From Roseibium aestuarii (GTDB lineage: Bacteria > Pseudomonadota > Alphaproteobacteria > Rhizobiales > Stappiaceae): a stretch of 64,000 bases of DNA. The DNA is taken from contig NZ_VORA01000005.1 of the NCBI RefSeq assembly GCF_008477545.1, positions 62,001-126,000 on the forward strand, read 5' to 3'. Numbering within the stretch: position 1 is the stretch's first letter; each line of letters opens with the position of its first letter. The position numbers and the translations under genes are program-made. The notes below the pieces were generated by a model, which was not told the origin of the DNA, searched no databases, and worked only from the letters and a program-made list of their open reading frames with translations. This document shows positions 33,827-43,569 of this stretch, piece by piece.

Positions 33827-34570
33827 ATGGGTGTAATTAAAGGAAGTACGGCACTGGTCACTGGCGCTAACCGGGGGATCGGCAAGGCCTTCGTGACTGG
33901 GCTGCTGGCGCGGGGTGCGGTCAAGGTCTATGCGGCGGCCCGCAATACACATAGCCTGGCCCCTCTGGTGGCCGACCACGGCGACCGGGTGGTTCCCCTG
34001 ACGCTGGATGTGACACGCGAGCAGGATGTGGCCGATGCGGTGGCACGCGCCGGCGATATCTCCCTTCTGATCAACAATGCGGGAACCGCTGCGTTCTCCA
34101 GCTTCACCGCAGAGGACGCCGTGGAAAGCGCACGGGAGGAAATGGAGACGAACTATATCGGCCCGCTGCGCCTGTCGCGTGCCTTTGCCCCGGTTCTCAA
34201 GGCCAACGGGGGCGGGGCTATCATCAATCTCGGGTCGATCGCGTCCTACGTGAATTTTCCCGTGCTCGGAACCTACAGCGCTTCCAAGGCGGCGGTTCAT
34301 TCGCTGACCCAGGGCCTGCGGGCGCAATTGGCAGGTCAGGCGACGCAGGTGCTCGGCGTCTACCCCGGACCGGTGGACACGGACATGGCTGCGGGTTTTG
34401 ATACGGACAAGACCTCGCCGGAGGCGGTGGTGAAGGCGATCCTCGACGCCCTCGAACAGGGAGAGGACTCGGTCTTTCCGGACGTGGCCTCTTCGCAGCT
34501 CCATGGCCAGTTTCAGGCGGATCCCTCCGCGACGGCTCAGGCCGTCGGTCAGGCCTATCTGCCAGCCTGA
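33827..34570 (+). CDS. Short-chain dehydrogenase/reductase
   Basis: This 247-residue classical SDR has a cofactor motif TGANRGIGKAF, an adenine-ring-binding DVTREQD, the structural NNAG in LLINNAGTAAF, the catalytic Ser in INLGSIAS, and YSASKAAVH with the Tyr-Lys pair. The arginine right after the glycine motif (AARNTHS) suggests NADPH. The substrate is unknown. Its control by the divergent TetR repressor points to an inducible detoxification or quinone/aldehyde reductase role. GAGGAG precedes the ATG. Confidence 0.88.
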   Translation: MGVIKGSTALVTGANRGIGKAFVTGLLARGAVKVYAAARNTHSLAPLVADHGDRVVPLTLDVTREQDVADAVARAGDISLLINNAGTAAFSSFTAEDAVESAREEMETNYIGPLRLSRAFAPVLKANGGGAIINLGSIASYVNFPVLGTYSASKAAVHSLTQGLRAQLAGQATQVLGVYPGPVDTDMAAGFDTDKTSPEAVVKAILDALEQGEDSVFPDVASSQLHGQFQADPSATAQAVGQAYLPA

Positions 34571-34813
34571 CGAGCCGTTCAAGGCTTGAAGACCTGGCAT
34601 TGGTTCGGGGCGTTTCCGGAAGGGAACGCCCCGGGCGGCGAGAGGCGCCGGGGGGATCCGGGAACGCGGCTTTCAGACACTCGCCAAATTCGAGCAGGCA
34701 ATCGACAATCTTCGAAAATCTATTTCTCCGGCCTTGCATGGCGGAGATGAAACGTCCCTGCGGGACCTGCGGGAAAAGGCATAGACTCCAGCCACCCTCT
34801 CTGGAGCTCTGTC

Positions 34814-35473
34814 ATGGTCGACATCTGGGAATTTCTGATCTTCACCGGCATTGGCTTTCTCGCCCAAATGGTCGACGGAGCGCTGGGCATGGCCTATGGG
34901 CTGACTTCGACCACGGCGCTGCTGACGCTGGTGCCTGCGGGCCTGCTGGGCGGTGTGCTGGGCGCGTTTCTGCTGGTGTCGGTCGATGGTGAAGCGATCC
35001 GGCCCTATGTGATCGCCTATCTGGGTGTCATGGGGCTGGTGGTGTTGTCACGTGTCTTCCGCTTTCCCGAACCCAGGCCGCTGCCGGGCCGACTGGTCGC
35101 GCCCGTTGGGCTCACCGGTGGCTTCGTCGATGCGGTTGGGGGTGGCGGCTGGGGGCCGGTTGTGTCCAGCAGCCTGCTCGGGGCAGGCGGCGAGCCGCGC
35201 TACGTGGTCGGGACCGTGAACCTGGCCGAGTTCTTCGTGACAGTGGCGATCTCTGCCACCTTCATCTTGAGCGTGGTCTTGGGCGCGACCGATGAAATCT
35301 CGGGTCTGGCTCACCTTGGGTCCGCTGTTGCCGGGCTTGTGCTCGGCGGTGTTCTGGCCGCGCCCTTCGCCGGCTATATCGTTCGCATCGTCCCGCGGCG
35401 TCTGCTTGGCGGGCTTGTCGGATGCCTGATCATCGGCCTTGCTGTCTATCAGGGCGTCACCCTCTATCTCTGA
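34814..35473 (+). CDS. TauE/SafE-family permease with an internal deletion
   Basis: This 219-residue membrane protein shows clear TauE/SafE motifs: GFLAQMVDGALGMAYGLTST at the start, GLTGGFVDAVGGGGWGPVVS, VGTVNLAEFFVTVAIS and VRIVPRRLLGGLVGCLI at the end. Full-length relatives are about 250-265 residues. After MAYGLTSTTALLTL the chain jumps straight to VPAGLLGGVLGAFLLVSVDG. The usual stretch with the HAAE...SGLSH...N.D segment, which closes the first repeat, is absent (about 40 residues). The reading frame is intact. Family members export sulfite or organosulfonates. Whether this one still works is doubtful. Confidence 0.8.
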   Translation: MVDIWEFLIFTGIGFLAQMVDGALGMAYGLTSTTALLTLVPAGLLGGVLGAFLLVSVDGEAIRPYVIAYLGVMGLVVLSRVFRFPEPRPLPGRLVAPVGLTGGFVDAVGGGGWGPVVSSSLLGAGGEPRYVVGTVNLAEFFVTVAISATFILSVVLGATDEISGLAHLGSAVAGLVLGGVLAAPFAGYIVRIVPRRLLGGLVGCLIIGLAVYQGVTLYL

Positions 35474-35607
35474 GCGACGTGGCACGAAACGGCAATTTCA
35501 GGAGAGGTGTCTCGGCTTTCCCCGTGGATCTCGGAGGTTTGACGCTTTATCGCCTCGTCTTGCGGCACTATCGTCGCGACCCGATATAGTCCGATGGAAA
35601 CAGCCCC

Positions 35608-38076
35608 ATGTCCGAGATCCTGTCTGCCGCCTCCGGAACCTCTTCCGCCACGAAAGCCTCCGCCTTGCCGACGGATGTGGCCATCCGCATCGCCCGGCGC
35701 ATTGCCGACGAGATCGGGTGCCAGCCCGCGCAGGTGAGTGCCACCGTCGCCCTGCTGGACGAGGGCTCGACCGTTCCCTTCATCGCCCGCTACCGCAAGG
35801 AAGCGACCGGCGGACTGGATGACACCCAGCTGCGCAAGCTGGAAGAGCGGCTGATCTATCTGCGCGAGCTGGAGGACCGGCGCGGCGCAATCGTCAAGTC
35901 CATCGATGAACAGGGCAAGCTGACGGACGAGCTGGCCAAGGCCATCGCGCTGGCCGACACCAAGGCGGTGCTGGAAGATCTCTATCTCCCTTACAAGAAG
36001 AAGCGCCGCACCAAGGCGCAGATTGCCCGCGAAGCCGGGCTGGAGCCGCTGGCCGATCTGCTTCTGTCCGATCCGATGAAGGATCCGGAAGCGGAGGCGG
36101 GCGCCTTCATCGCCGCCGACAAGGGCGTCGAGGACACGAAGGCAGCCCTCGATGGGGCGCGGCAGATCCTGATGGAACGCTTTGCGGAAAACGCCGCGCT
36201 TGTGGGGCGCCTGCGGTCCCATGTGGCCGAGAAGGGCGTCGTTCAGGCGAAGCTCATCGACGGGCAGGCCGAGAAGGGCGCGAAATTCGCCGATTATTTC
36301 GACTATTCTGAACCCCTGTCGAAGATCCCCAGTCACCGGGCGCTGGCCCTGTTCCGCGGCCGCAACGAAGGGGTCATTTCCGTCGACCTGACCGTGGATG
36401 CGGATGACGTCTCGCCGGTGAAGCCTGCGGAAAAGATGGTCGCCGACACCTATGGCATCGCCGACAAGGGGCGGCCGGGCGACAAGTGGCTGATGGATGT
36501 GGCGCGCTGGGCCTGGAAGGTGAAGCTGGCGCTGCATCTGGAACTGGACCTGATGGGCGGCTTGCGCGACAAGGCGGAAGAGGCCGCCATCGACGTGTTC
36601 GCCAGGAACCTGAAGGACCTGCTTCTGGCAGCGCCCGCCGGCTCCAAGGCGACGCTGGGCCTCGACCCGGGCATCCGCACCGGGGTCAAGGTGGCGGTGG
36701 TGGACGAGACGGGCAAGCTGATCGACACGGCGACCGTCTATCCCTTCCAGCCGCGCAATGACGTGGCCGGGGCGCGCATGGCGCTGCTGGCGCTGATCGC
36801 CCGGCACAAGGTGGGGCTGATCGCCATCGGCAACGGCACGGCGAGCCGCGAGACGGACCGTCTGGCCGCCGACGTGCTGGCCGAGATCCCGCCGGCCAGC
36901 CGCCCGATCAAGGTGATCGTCAACGAGGCCGGGGCCTCGGTCTATTCGGCGTCTGAACTGGCGGCCAAGGAAATGCCGGATGTGGACGTTTCCTTACGCG
37001 GGGCGGCCTCCATCGCCCGGCGCCTGCAGGATCCGCTGGCGGAGCTGGTGAAGATCGAGCCCAAGTCCATCGGCGTCGGCCAGTATCAGCATGACGTCAA
37101 CCAGACGAAGCTGGCCCGTGCTCTGGATGCGGTCGTGGAAGATGCGGTGAACGCGGTGGGCGTCGATCTCAACACGGCGTCCCAGGCGCTGCTGTCGCGG
37201 ATCTCCGGCTTGTCGGACAGTCTGGCGCGCGCCGTGGTGGAACACCGGGAAAGCATCGGCCGCTTCACCAACCGCCGTCAGCTCAAGGACGTGCCGCGTC
37301 TGGGCGCCAAGGCCTTCGAGCTCTGCGCCGGCTTCCTGCGCATCGCCGACGGGGACGAGCCGCTCGATGCCTCCTCCGTGCACCCGGAGGCCTATCCGGT
37401 GGCCAAGCGCATCGTGAAGGCCTGTGGCCGCGACCTGCGCCAGATCATGGGTGAGGCCTCCGTGCTCAATGCGCTGGACCCGAAGGAATTCACCGACGAG
37501 ACCTTCGGCCTGCCGACGGTGAAGGACATCTTCAAGGAGCTGGAAAAGCCCGGCCGGGATCCGCGCCCCGAGTTCAAGACCGCCGCCCTGCAGGACGGGG
37601 TGGAAGAGATTTCCGACCTGAAGCCCGGTATGAAGCTGGAAGGCACGGTCACCAACGTGACCAATTTCGGCGCCTTCGTGGATGTGGGCGTGCATCAGGA
37701 CGGGCTGGTGCACGTGTCGCAGCTGTCCGACAAGTTCGTCGACGATCCGCACAAGGTGGTGAAGGCCGGCGACATCGTGAAGGTGACGGTTCTGGAAGTG
37801 GACGTGAAGCGCAAGCGCATCTCCATGACCATGAAATCGGCCGTCGACTATCAGGGCCAGCGGGAACGCGCCGCCGAGACCCGCCGCGATGATCGCGGCC
37901 CGGGAGGACGTGGTCCCGGCAATGGCCGGGGCCCTGGCGGCAATGGTCCGCGTGGGGGCGGGCGCGATGGAGGCGGGCGCGATGGCGGCAACCGGTCCGG
38001 TGGCGACAGCTCGGGCGGCGGCAACAGCGCCATGGCGGCTGCCCTCGCCGCAGCCATGAACCGGGGCAAGAAGTAA
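35608..38076 (+). CDS. tex: Tex family RNA-binding transcription accessory protein
   Basis: This 822-residue protein starts with the Tex N-terminal helical domain ([31 protein letters not shown] in parts). The YqgF-like RNase H fold follows ([30 protein letters not shown]), then helix-hairpin-helix repeats ([34 protein letters not shown]) and an S1 RNA-binding domain ([19 protein letters not shown]). The length of the Tex core is normal. It ends in a Gly/Arg-rich tail ([16 protein letters not shown]) of about 65 residues, which may add RNA binding. Tex is a conserved nucleic-acid-binding factor at RNA polymerase. Confidence 0.95.
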   Translation: MSEILSAASGTSSATKASALPTDVAIRIARRIADEIGCQPAQVSATVALLDEGSTVPFIARYRKEATGGLDDTQLRKLEERLIYLRELEDRRGAIVKSIDEQGKLTDELAKAIALADTKAVLEDLYLPYKKKRRTKAQIAREAGLEPLADLLLSDPMKDPEAEAGAFIAADKGVEDTKAALDGARQILMERFAENAALVGRLRSHVAEKGVVQAKLIDGQAEKGAKFADYFDYSEPLSKIPSHRALALFRGRNEGVISVDLTVDADDVSPVKPAEKMVADTYGIADKGRPGDKWLMDVARWAWKVKLALHLELDLMGGLRDKAEEAAIDVFARNLKDLLLAAPAGSKATLGLDPGIRTGVKVAVVDETGKLIDTATVYPFQPRNDVAGARMALLALIARHKVGLIAIGNGTASRETDRLAADVLAEIPPASRPIKVIVNEAGASVYSASELAAKEMPDVDVSLRGAASIARRLQDPLAELVKIEPKSIGVGQYQHDVNQTKLARALDAVVEDAVNAVGVDLNTASQALLSRISGLSDSLARAVVEHRESIGRFTNRRQLKDVPRLGAKAFELCAGFLRIADGDEPLDASSVHPEAYPVAKRIVKACGRDLRQIMGEASVLNALDPKEFTDETFGLPTVKDIFKELEKPGRDPRPEFKTAALQDGVEEISDLKPGMKLEGTVTNVTNFGAFVDVGVHQDGLVHVSQLSDKFVDDPHKVVKAGDIVKVTVLEVDVKRKRISMTMKSAVDYQGQRERAAETRRDDRGPGGRGPGNGRGPGGNGPRGGGRDGGGRDGGNRSGGDSSGGGNSAMAAALAAAMNRGKK

Positions 38077-38100
38077 ACCTCTTCGAACCGACACAACACG

Positions 38101-38134
38101 AAGGCCGGGCATCACGGATGCCCGGCCTTTCTTG
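38101..38134 (+). terminator. Intrinsic terminator of tex
   Basis: A perfect 13-bp stem AAGGCCGGGCATC (38101-38113) / GATGCCCGGCCTT (38117-38129) has a 3-base loop and is followed by TCTTG. Confidence 0.85.
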
Positions 38135-38310
38135 ATTGTGATGGAAGCATAAAGCCTTGCGCGGGTCATCCCGCGCGAGCGAGCTCATTGGCCCCTGATC
38201 TTCGGGCCTTGCTCTCGTCCGGGGTGTTCGTTCTGGTTGCTGTTATGATTGGGGGGCTCTCCCGGCCCCTGCCGGCCGCAGGGTGTCGCGCCAGCGCCAG
38301 ACACACCACC

Positions 38311-38820
38311 CGTCATCCCCGGTCGAGCCGGGGATCTACTCGCTTGCGGAGCCTCAGGTGCCTGATCAGGCGCCCGCCTCACCCCATTCCCCTAGGTCTC
38401 GCCGTGCCGATGGGGACACAGGCTCCCCGGTCGAGCCGGGGATGACGGTGGAGGGACATTGCCAGAGAGGACAGCGTCTCCGGGTGAAGGCCCAAAAACA
38501 GAGTTGAGGACGCGGAAGAGCCAATGAACGCTTCCGCAGCGACCGCTCCGCCGTCCCGGACGCAGCGGGAGCGGAGATCCGGGACCTCGCAAGCAACGCG
38601 CACATGAATCTTCGCGAGAAGGGTTGGTCCCGGATCAGTCCGGGACGGCGCGGAGCGCGGGGGGAAGCTCGCGATAGTACCCTCACCACCGTCATCCCGG
38701 CCTTGAGCCGGGACCGGTGAGCCACAGAGAGGCCTTGGGCTCACCGATCCCGGATCTCCGGCTTGCAGCCTTCGTCCGGAATGACGGTGGAGGGACAGTG
38801 CAGGAGGGGGACAGCCTCTC
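38311..38820. repeat. Cluster of dispersed GTCATCCC/GGATGACG inverted repeats
   Basis: The 789-base gap after tex contains no supported gene. It holds at least four inverted-repeat units: ATCCCCGG-TCGAG-CCGGGGAT (38315-38335), CCCCGG-TCGAG-CCGGGGATGACGG (38425-38447), TCATCCCGGC-CTTGA-GCCGGGA (from 38693) and a diverged unit ending ATGACGG at 38786. The sequence after two of the units (ATGACGGTGGAGGGACA, at 38443 and 38780) is shared for about 40 bases. The region between (38500-38680) is GC-rich and shows fragments of the same CCGGGA motifs. Confidence 0.75.
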
Positions 38821-38865
38821 GAAGGTGACGCCGGTGACCCGCCGCAATGGAGGCGGCTGCGCCGT

Positions 38866-39588
38866 TCAGGCCGGGTGGCCCTCCTCGAGATCCTTGTCGT
38901 GGGCGGCGAGCACCGTGGCGCAGAAGCCGAGGATGGAGAGGCCGGAGAGCAACTTGACCACGAAGATGCCGCCCAGTTCGCCCGCAGCGCGGTAGAGATC
39001 GCCGGCCGGGGCCGAGCCGATCACGCCGGTGACCACCAGCAGCACGGAGAGCGCGAAGGCGGCAACCGCGAAGGGGGCCATGAAGAAGAGCAGGCGCGGC
39101 AGGGTCGCGCCGATCTGGCGACGGCTGCGGGCGAAGCCGGTGCGCAGGCTGTCCGCCGGCTGCTGCAGGGCGCCGGGCAGGCAGAGGCCCGCCAGCACCA
39201 TCATGGCGAAATAGACGAGCCCGGCGAGCACGCTCAGCGCCAGGGCCGAGATCTGCAATTGCAGCAGATGGCCCGCTCCCAGCACAAGCAGCAGGACCAG
39301 AACGATCACCGGAGCGATGACGGCCGGAAACCCGATCAGGAAGACGTAGCGCATGATGATGCGCTGGCCGCTCTTCGGATCGCTCTTCAGCACGGCCTTG
39401 CGATCGCCGAGCAGCGTCAGGGCCATCATGCAGAAACCGCCTTCCAGAAAGAGCTGGGCGATGCTCAGCCCCGCGTTGCTCTGGATCTGGAAATAATCCA
39501 CCGCCGCGACAAGCACCGTGGCAAGCGCGGCAAATCCGAGGAGATAAAGGGCGAGAGAGGCTTTTGCAGACGAGGGCATGGAGGACAC
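38866..39588 (-). CDS. Multi-span membrane protein of unknown function
   Basis: This protein of 240 residues has about five to six hydrophobic helices, for example ALYLLGFAALATVLVAAVDY, VIAPVIVLVLLLVLGAGHLL and FAVAAFALSVLLVVTGVIG. The last segment is VKLLSGLSILGFCATVLAAHDKDLEEG. I do not recognise a family. The GTG at 39588 has AAAGG seven bases before it and is preferred. The ATG at 39579 is too far from that site, and a TTG at 39609 has none. It stands alone between the repeat cluster and the adenylation-acyltransferase gene, transcribed divergently from the latter. Confidence 0.6.
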   Translation of the reverse strand: MSSMPSSAKASLALYLLGFAALATVLVAAVDYFQIQSNAGLSIAQLFLEGGFCMMALTLLGDRKAVLKSDPKSGQRIIMRYVFLIGFPAVIAPVIVLVLLLVLGAGHLLQLQISALALSVLAGLVYFAMMVLAGLCLPGALQQPADSLRTGFARSRRQIGATLPRLLFFMAPFAVAAFALSVLLVVTGVIGSAPAGDLYRAAGELGGIFVVKLLSGLSILGFCATVLAAHDKDLEEGHPA

Positions 39589-39819
39589 GGAATGGCCTTT
39601 CGGTATCAAGTGCGAAGGCCAACCATTTGACCTGGCATAGTGCCCTCTGTGGACTTAACCAATCCGCAAAGGGCACCGTCGTTCTTCTATACAAGAGCAG
39701 TCCGCCTTGATAAAACTATCAAATATTCGATTTTACATGGTTCTGAGCGCGTTTTGAGCCTGAACCAATTTCGTTGCTTTCGTTTCGCTCGTTCATTTCG
39801 TGAGCTTTGACCGGTCCTC

Positions 39820-42405
39820 ATGTTTCCAGTTTTTCAAGCACCATCGGTGGAGCCGCTTCGCGCTCCGGCTCTCGTGACCCAGGGTCACGAGTTTTCTTGG
39901 GGCGATGTGATTGGGGAAATGGACCGCTTCAGCGCCGAAGTGGATGAGCTTTTCTCCTTCCGGCCGCTGATTCTCCTGGAGGCGAGCAATGAGGTTGGCG
40001 CCGTTGTTGCCTATCTTGCTGCACTCAGGGCCGGTTGGCCAATCATACTGGTGGCTCGCGGGCAAGCTGATGTAGACGGCGATATTGTCAGAACCTATCG
40101 ACCGAATCTTATCGTCACGGTGACTTCGGGGCGCTGGTGCCTCCGAGCCAGTGATCCCGAACCCGTGGAGATGCATCCGGATCTGGCGGTGATGCTGTCG
40201 ACCTCCGGAACCACGGGTGCGGCCAAGCTTGTGCGGCTGTCGCGTGAGAATTTGCGGAGCAATGCGACTGCGATCGCCGAGTATCTGGGCGTGAAAGGTG
40301 ACGACCGCGCGATCACCGCATTGCCCTTTCATTATTCCTATGGAATGTCGGTTCTGAACGTACAGGCCTTGTGCGGCGGTTCGCTCGTGCTGACAGAGGC
40401 TTCTGTGACCGAGCCGGTTTTCTGGAGCCTGGCCGCCGAGGCCCGGGCGACCTCCGTTGCGATGGTTCCAACCCAGTTTGAAATGCTCGATGCTGCAAAG
40501 TGGTCCGCTTCGGCGGTTCCCGGCCTCCGATATGTGACCCAGGCCGGTGGACGGCTGGATCTTCAACTTGTGCGCAAGTTTGCGGCTCAGGCGAAGCAGG
40601 AGGGGTGGCGGCTTTTCATCATGTATGGCCAGACGGAGGCTGGGCCACGTATGGCTTATCTGCCACCGGAGGACGCCCTCGATCATGCTGGGTGCATTGG
40701 CCGGGCGATCCCTGGAGGGCAGTTCAAGCTGATCGATCAGGACGGTCGGGACATCGAGGAGATAGGCTGCGCTGGTGAGCTGGTTTTCGAAGGCCCCGGC
40801 GTAATGCTGGGCTATGCCAGGTCACGGGATGAGCTGCGCGAGCCTGCCGGCCCACCCCAGCTCATGACCGGGGATATCGCCGAACGTCTGGAAAGTGGGT
40901 ATTTCCGCATTCTCGGGCGTTCCGCCCGTTTTCTCAAACTGCATGGGCTGCGTATCGGCCTGGATGAGGTTGAAGCGAGCCTTCGAGATGCCGGTCACAA
41001 GGCGTATGCCGTTGGCACTGACCAGTCCGGTTTGACGCTTTTTCTGCTTGACCGGTCACAAGGAGCTGCCGAGGCGCTGGCACGGGAGGTGTCGCAGCGG
41101 TATGGGCTTCCTCAGATGCTCGTCAACGGACTGGCGCTTGAGACGGTGCCGGTGCTTGCGTCCGGGAAGGTCGATTATCAGGCGCTTGCAAAACGGGCGA
41201 GCAAGGCGCCGCGGCCCGTGCAGCAGGATACCCTTTCCCTCTTGCGGCAGATCCTCAGGGATCGCTACCCGGACCTGTCACTCAGCTTCCGCGAGAGCGG
41301 GGGAGACAGTCTGGGATTCCTGACCGTTCAACTGCATTTTTCCGAGTCCGGTGTTCAGTTGCCTGACGGCTGGGAAGACGTTCCTCTTTCCGACATCGTT
41401 GCGCTCGAAATGTCTGCACCGTCGCAAGCCAGGGGGCTTGCGTGGCATCTTGTACTCGTCCAGCTCAATGCAGATGTCCTCATGCGCGTCTTTGCCGCGT
41501 TGGCCGTGATCGCGCTCCACGCGACCGAGTGGCCTTCTGGCGGTGGTGCCTATCTCCTGACGGTGCTCATCGGATATTCTCTGGCACGGTTTCAGTTTGC
41601 GCCCCTGTCGCGAGGCAAGATCATGCGAATGCTGGTGACGATGCTGCTTCCGATCCTCACCATCTATTATATACTCATTACAGGAACTGCGCTTCTGCGC
41701 CGTCCCTTGCCTCCTGAGATGTTCCTGCTGACCGCGAATTTCGGACATGATCTGGCGGATCCGGAGCCATACTGGTTCGTCAGCGCGTATGTGCAGGTCA
41801 TATTGCTTGTCGCGATCATCTTTTCAGTTCGGCCAGCGAGAAATTTCATCTTCGCAAGGCCGTTTTTAGCAGGCGTGGTTGCAATCGGAGTTGCCGCATC
41901 GGTTGTCTTTCTTCTCGGGTTGGATCAGGCGAGTTTCACGGATCGCTTCAGGCATCCGGCCGGCGCATTCGAGTTGGTGACGTTCGGTTGGTGTGCCTGG
42001 TTTGCGAGGACATGGGCACAAAGGCTTCTGGTCACCGGTCTCATGATCCTGATCTGGATCTTGGAGTGGCGCGACCTGCCGGTGGGGCCCGTGATGTTCT
42101 GCATGCTCGGTCTTCAGGCGGTGCTCTGGCGCGTGCGGATGCCGGTTCCACGAGCCCTGTTTCAGGTTCTGACCTGGATCGGAAGCCTCGCGCTGTACAT
42201 CTATCTCTGTCACCCGATTGCGATCTCGCTTGTCGTTCGGAAGTTGCCACCTGTCTCAGATGGCGTGGCTTTCATTTGCGTGGCGCTCGGGTCCATCGTG
42301 CTCGCCTATGCCACGAAAAGATCCTACGACTTCGTACTCGCACGGGTCATGCGCGGGATCGAGATGCTTCGCCAGCGCCAGGCTGAGAGTGCCACGCTTT
42401 CCTGA
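39820..42405 (+). CDS. Adenylation-carrier-membrane acyltransferase fusion protein
   Basis: This 861-residue protein carries three functions. Residues 1-455 are an ANL adenylation domain with STSGTTGAAKLVRLS (about 126-140), MYGQTEAGPR (268-277), TGD at 350, GRSARFLKLHGLRI and the catalytic Lys450 in ASGKVDYQAL. Residues about 465-540 are a carrier domain with the phosphopantetheine serine Ser497 in GGDSLGFL. Residues 545-850 hold about nine membrane helices resembling acyltransferase family 3, starting MRVFAALAVIALHATEW with a conserved His567. It probably activates a carboxylic acid, loads it on its own carrier and transfers it across the membrane to a surface acceptor. Base composition is less GC-rich than neighbours. 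No other biosynthetic gene is adjacent. Confidence 0.8.
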   Translation: MFPVFQAPSVEPLRAPALVTQGHEFSWGDVIGEMDRFSAEVDELFSFRPLILLEASNEVGAVVAYLAALRAGWPIILVARGQADVDGDIVRTYRPNLIVTVTSGRWCLRASDPEPVEMHPDLAVMLSTSGTTGAAKLVRLSRENLRSNATAIAEYLGVKGDDRAITALPFHYSYGMSVLNVQALCGGSLVLTEASVTEPVFWSLAAEARATSVAMVPTQFEMLDAAKWSASAVPGLRYVTQAGGRLDLQLVRKFAAQAKQEGWRLFIMYGQTEAGPRMAYLPPEDALDHAGCIGRAIPGGQFKLIDQDGRDIEEIGCAGELVFEGPGVMLGYARSRDELREPAGPPQLMTGDIAERLESGYFRILGRSARFLKLHGLRIGLDEVEASLRDAGHKAYAVGTDQSGLTLFLLDRSQGAAEALAREVSQRYGLPQMLVNGLALETVPVLASGKVDYQALAKRASKAPRPVQQDTLSLLRQILRDRYPDLSLSFRESGGDSLGFLTVQLHFSESGVQLPDGWEDVPLSDIVALEMSAPSQARGLAWHLVLVQLNADVLMRVFAALAVIALHATEWPSGGGAYLLTVLIGYSLARFQFAPLSRGKIMRMLVTMLLPILTIYYILITGTALLRRPLPPEMFLLTANFGHDLADPEPYWFVSAYVQVILLVAIIFSVRPARNFIFARPFLAGVVAIGVAASVVFLLGLDQASFTDRFRHPAGAFELVTFGWCAWFARTWAQRLLVTGLMILIWILEWRDLPVGPVMFCMLGLQAVLWRVRMPVPRALFQVLTWIGSLALYIYLCHPIAISLVVRKLPPVSDGVAFICVALGSIVLAYATKRSYDFVLARVMRGIEMLRQRQAESATLS

Positions 42406-42500
42406 TCTGTGCTTGCTTCCCCTCCTGGCGATCCTGCACGCCTTGCCGTTGCGCCCTGATCCATCATGTGCCTGTCACAGAAGCCGGGTAAGGGAGCGGC

Positions 42501-43547
42501 ATGTCCATTCTGGTCTCTGCCGCCCGAAAGCTCTTCGGGTCTCATCCCGCCCTTGACGATGTCAGTCTCTCCGTCGCGGAGGGGGAATTCTTCGTGGTGC
42601 TTGGCCCCTCTGGCTGCGGCAAGTCGACCTTGCTGCGCGCCATCGCGGGGCTGGAGCCGCTGGATGAGGGGGCGATTTCGCTGGGCGGCGAGCAGGTGGC
42701 GGGGCCCGGCCTGCATGTGCCGCCGGAGCGGCGCAACGTGGGCGTGGTCTTCCAGTCCTATGCCCTGTGGCCGCACATGAGCGTGGCGCAGAACGTCGCC
42801 TTTCCGCTGGAAAGCGCCGGTGCGTCGCGGTCTATGGTCGAGGGACGGGTCGCGACCTGTCTGGAGACGGTGGAGCTTTCCGCCCATGCCGGGCGCAAGC
42901 CGGCGGATCTGTCGGGCGGGCAGCGCCAGCGGGTGGCGCTTGCGCGCTGTCTGGCGCAGGGGGCGCGGACGGTGCTGATGGACGAGCCGCTCGCCAATCT
43001 CGATCCGCATCTGCGGGCCGCGATGGAAGAGGAACTTGCCGCCTTCCACCAGCGCAGCGGGGCGACGACCCTGTTCATCACTCATGACCAGCGCGAGGCC
43101 ATGGCGCTTGCCGACCGGATGGCGGTGATGTGGGCGGGGCGGGTGCTGCAGGCGGGCACGCCGGAGGAGCTTTATGACCGCCCCTGCGACGAGCGGGTGG
43201 CCGGCTTCATCGGCCGCAGCAGCCGGTTGAACGTGACCGTGCAGGCGGTTCGCGGGCCAAGGGCGCTGGTGCTGCTGGGCAAGCGTCAGGTCGAGGTGGC
43301 CTGCGGGGCGGAGGTTGCGGCCGGTCCGGCGCGACTGATGCTGCGGCCGGAGCATCTGGCCGTGGCGGGCGAGGCGTCGGATCTCGCGGGGCGCGTGGCC
43401 CGTGTCACCTATCGCGGCGGTGTCTTCGAAGCGCTGGTCCGTGTGGAGGGGCTTGATGCGCCGCTGCTCGTCAACCTGCCGCAACGGGCCCGGATCGGAG
43501 ACACGCTGGCCCTTAAGGTCACTGGCGGCTGGCTTCTGCCGCGGTGA
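42501..43547 (+). CDS. ABC transporter ATPase, FbpC/PotA-like (CUT1/Fe type)
   Basis: This 348-residue ATPase has Walker A LGPSGCGKSTLL, Q-loop VFQSYALWPHMSV, signature LSGGQRQRVALARCL, Walker B TVLMDEPLANLDPHL and H-loop ITHDQREAMALAD, all intact. A C-terminal TOBE/OB domain of about 110 residues follows. The organisation matches iron(III), thiamine, phosphonate and polyamine importers. It is placed tail to tail with a two-domain permease and binding-protein gene pair on the other strand (22 bases between stops) and is the obvious ATPase for them. AAGGGAG precedes the ATG. Confidence 0.85.
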   Translation: MSILVSAARKLFGSHPALDDVSLSVAEGEFFVVLGPSGCGKSTLLRAIAGLEPLDEGAISLGGEQVAGPGLHVPPERRNVGVVFQSYALWPHMSVAQNVAFPLESAGASRSMVEGRVATCLETVELSAHAGRKPADLSGGQRQRVALARCLAQGARTVLMDEPLANLDPHLRAAMEEELAAFHQRSGATTLFITHDQREAMALADRMAVMWAGRVLQAGTPEELYDRPCDERVAGFIGRSSRLNVTVQAVRGPRALVLLGKRQVEVACGAEVAAGPARLMLRPEHLAVAGEASDLAGRVARVTYRGGVFEALVRVEGLDAPLLVNLPQRARIGDTLALKVTGGWLLPR

Positions 43548-43569
43548 GGTCGTCCAACGACGCCGCGCT

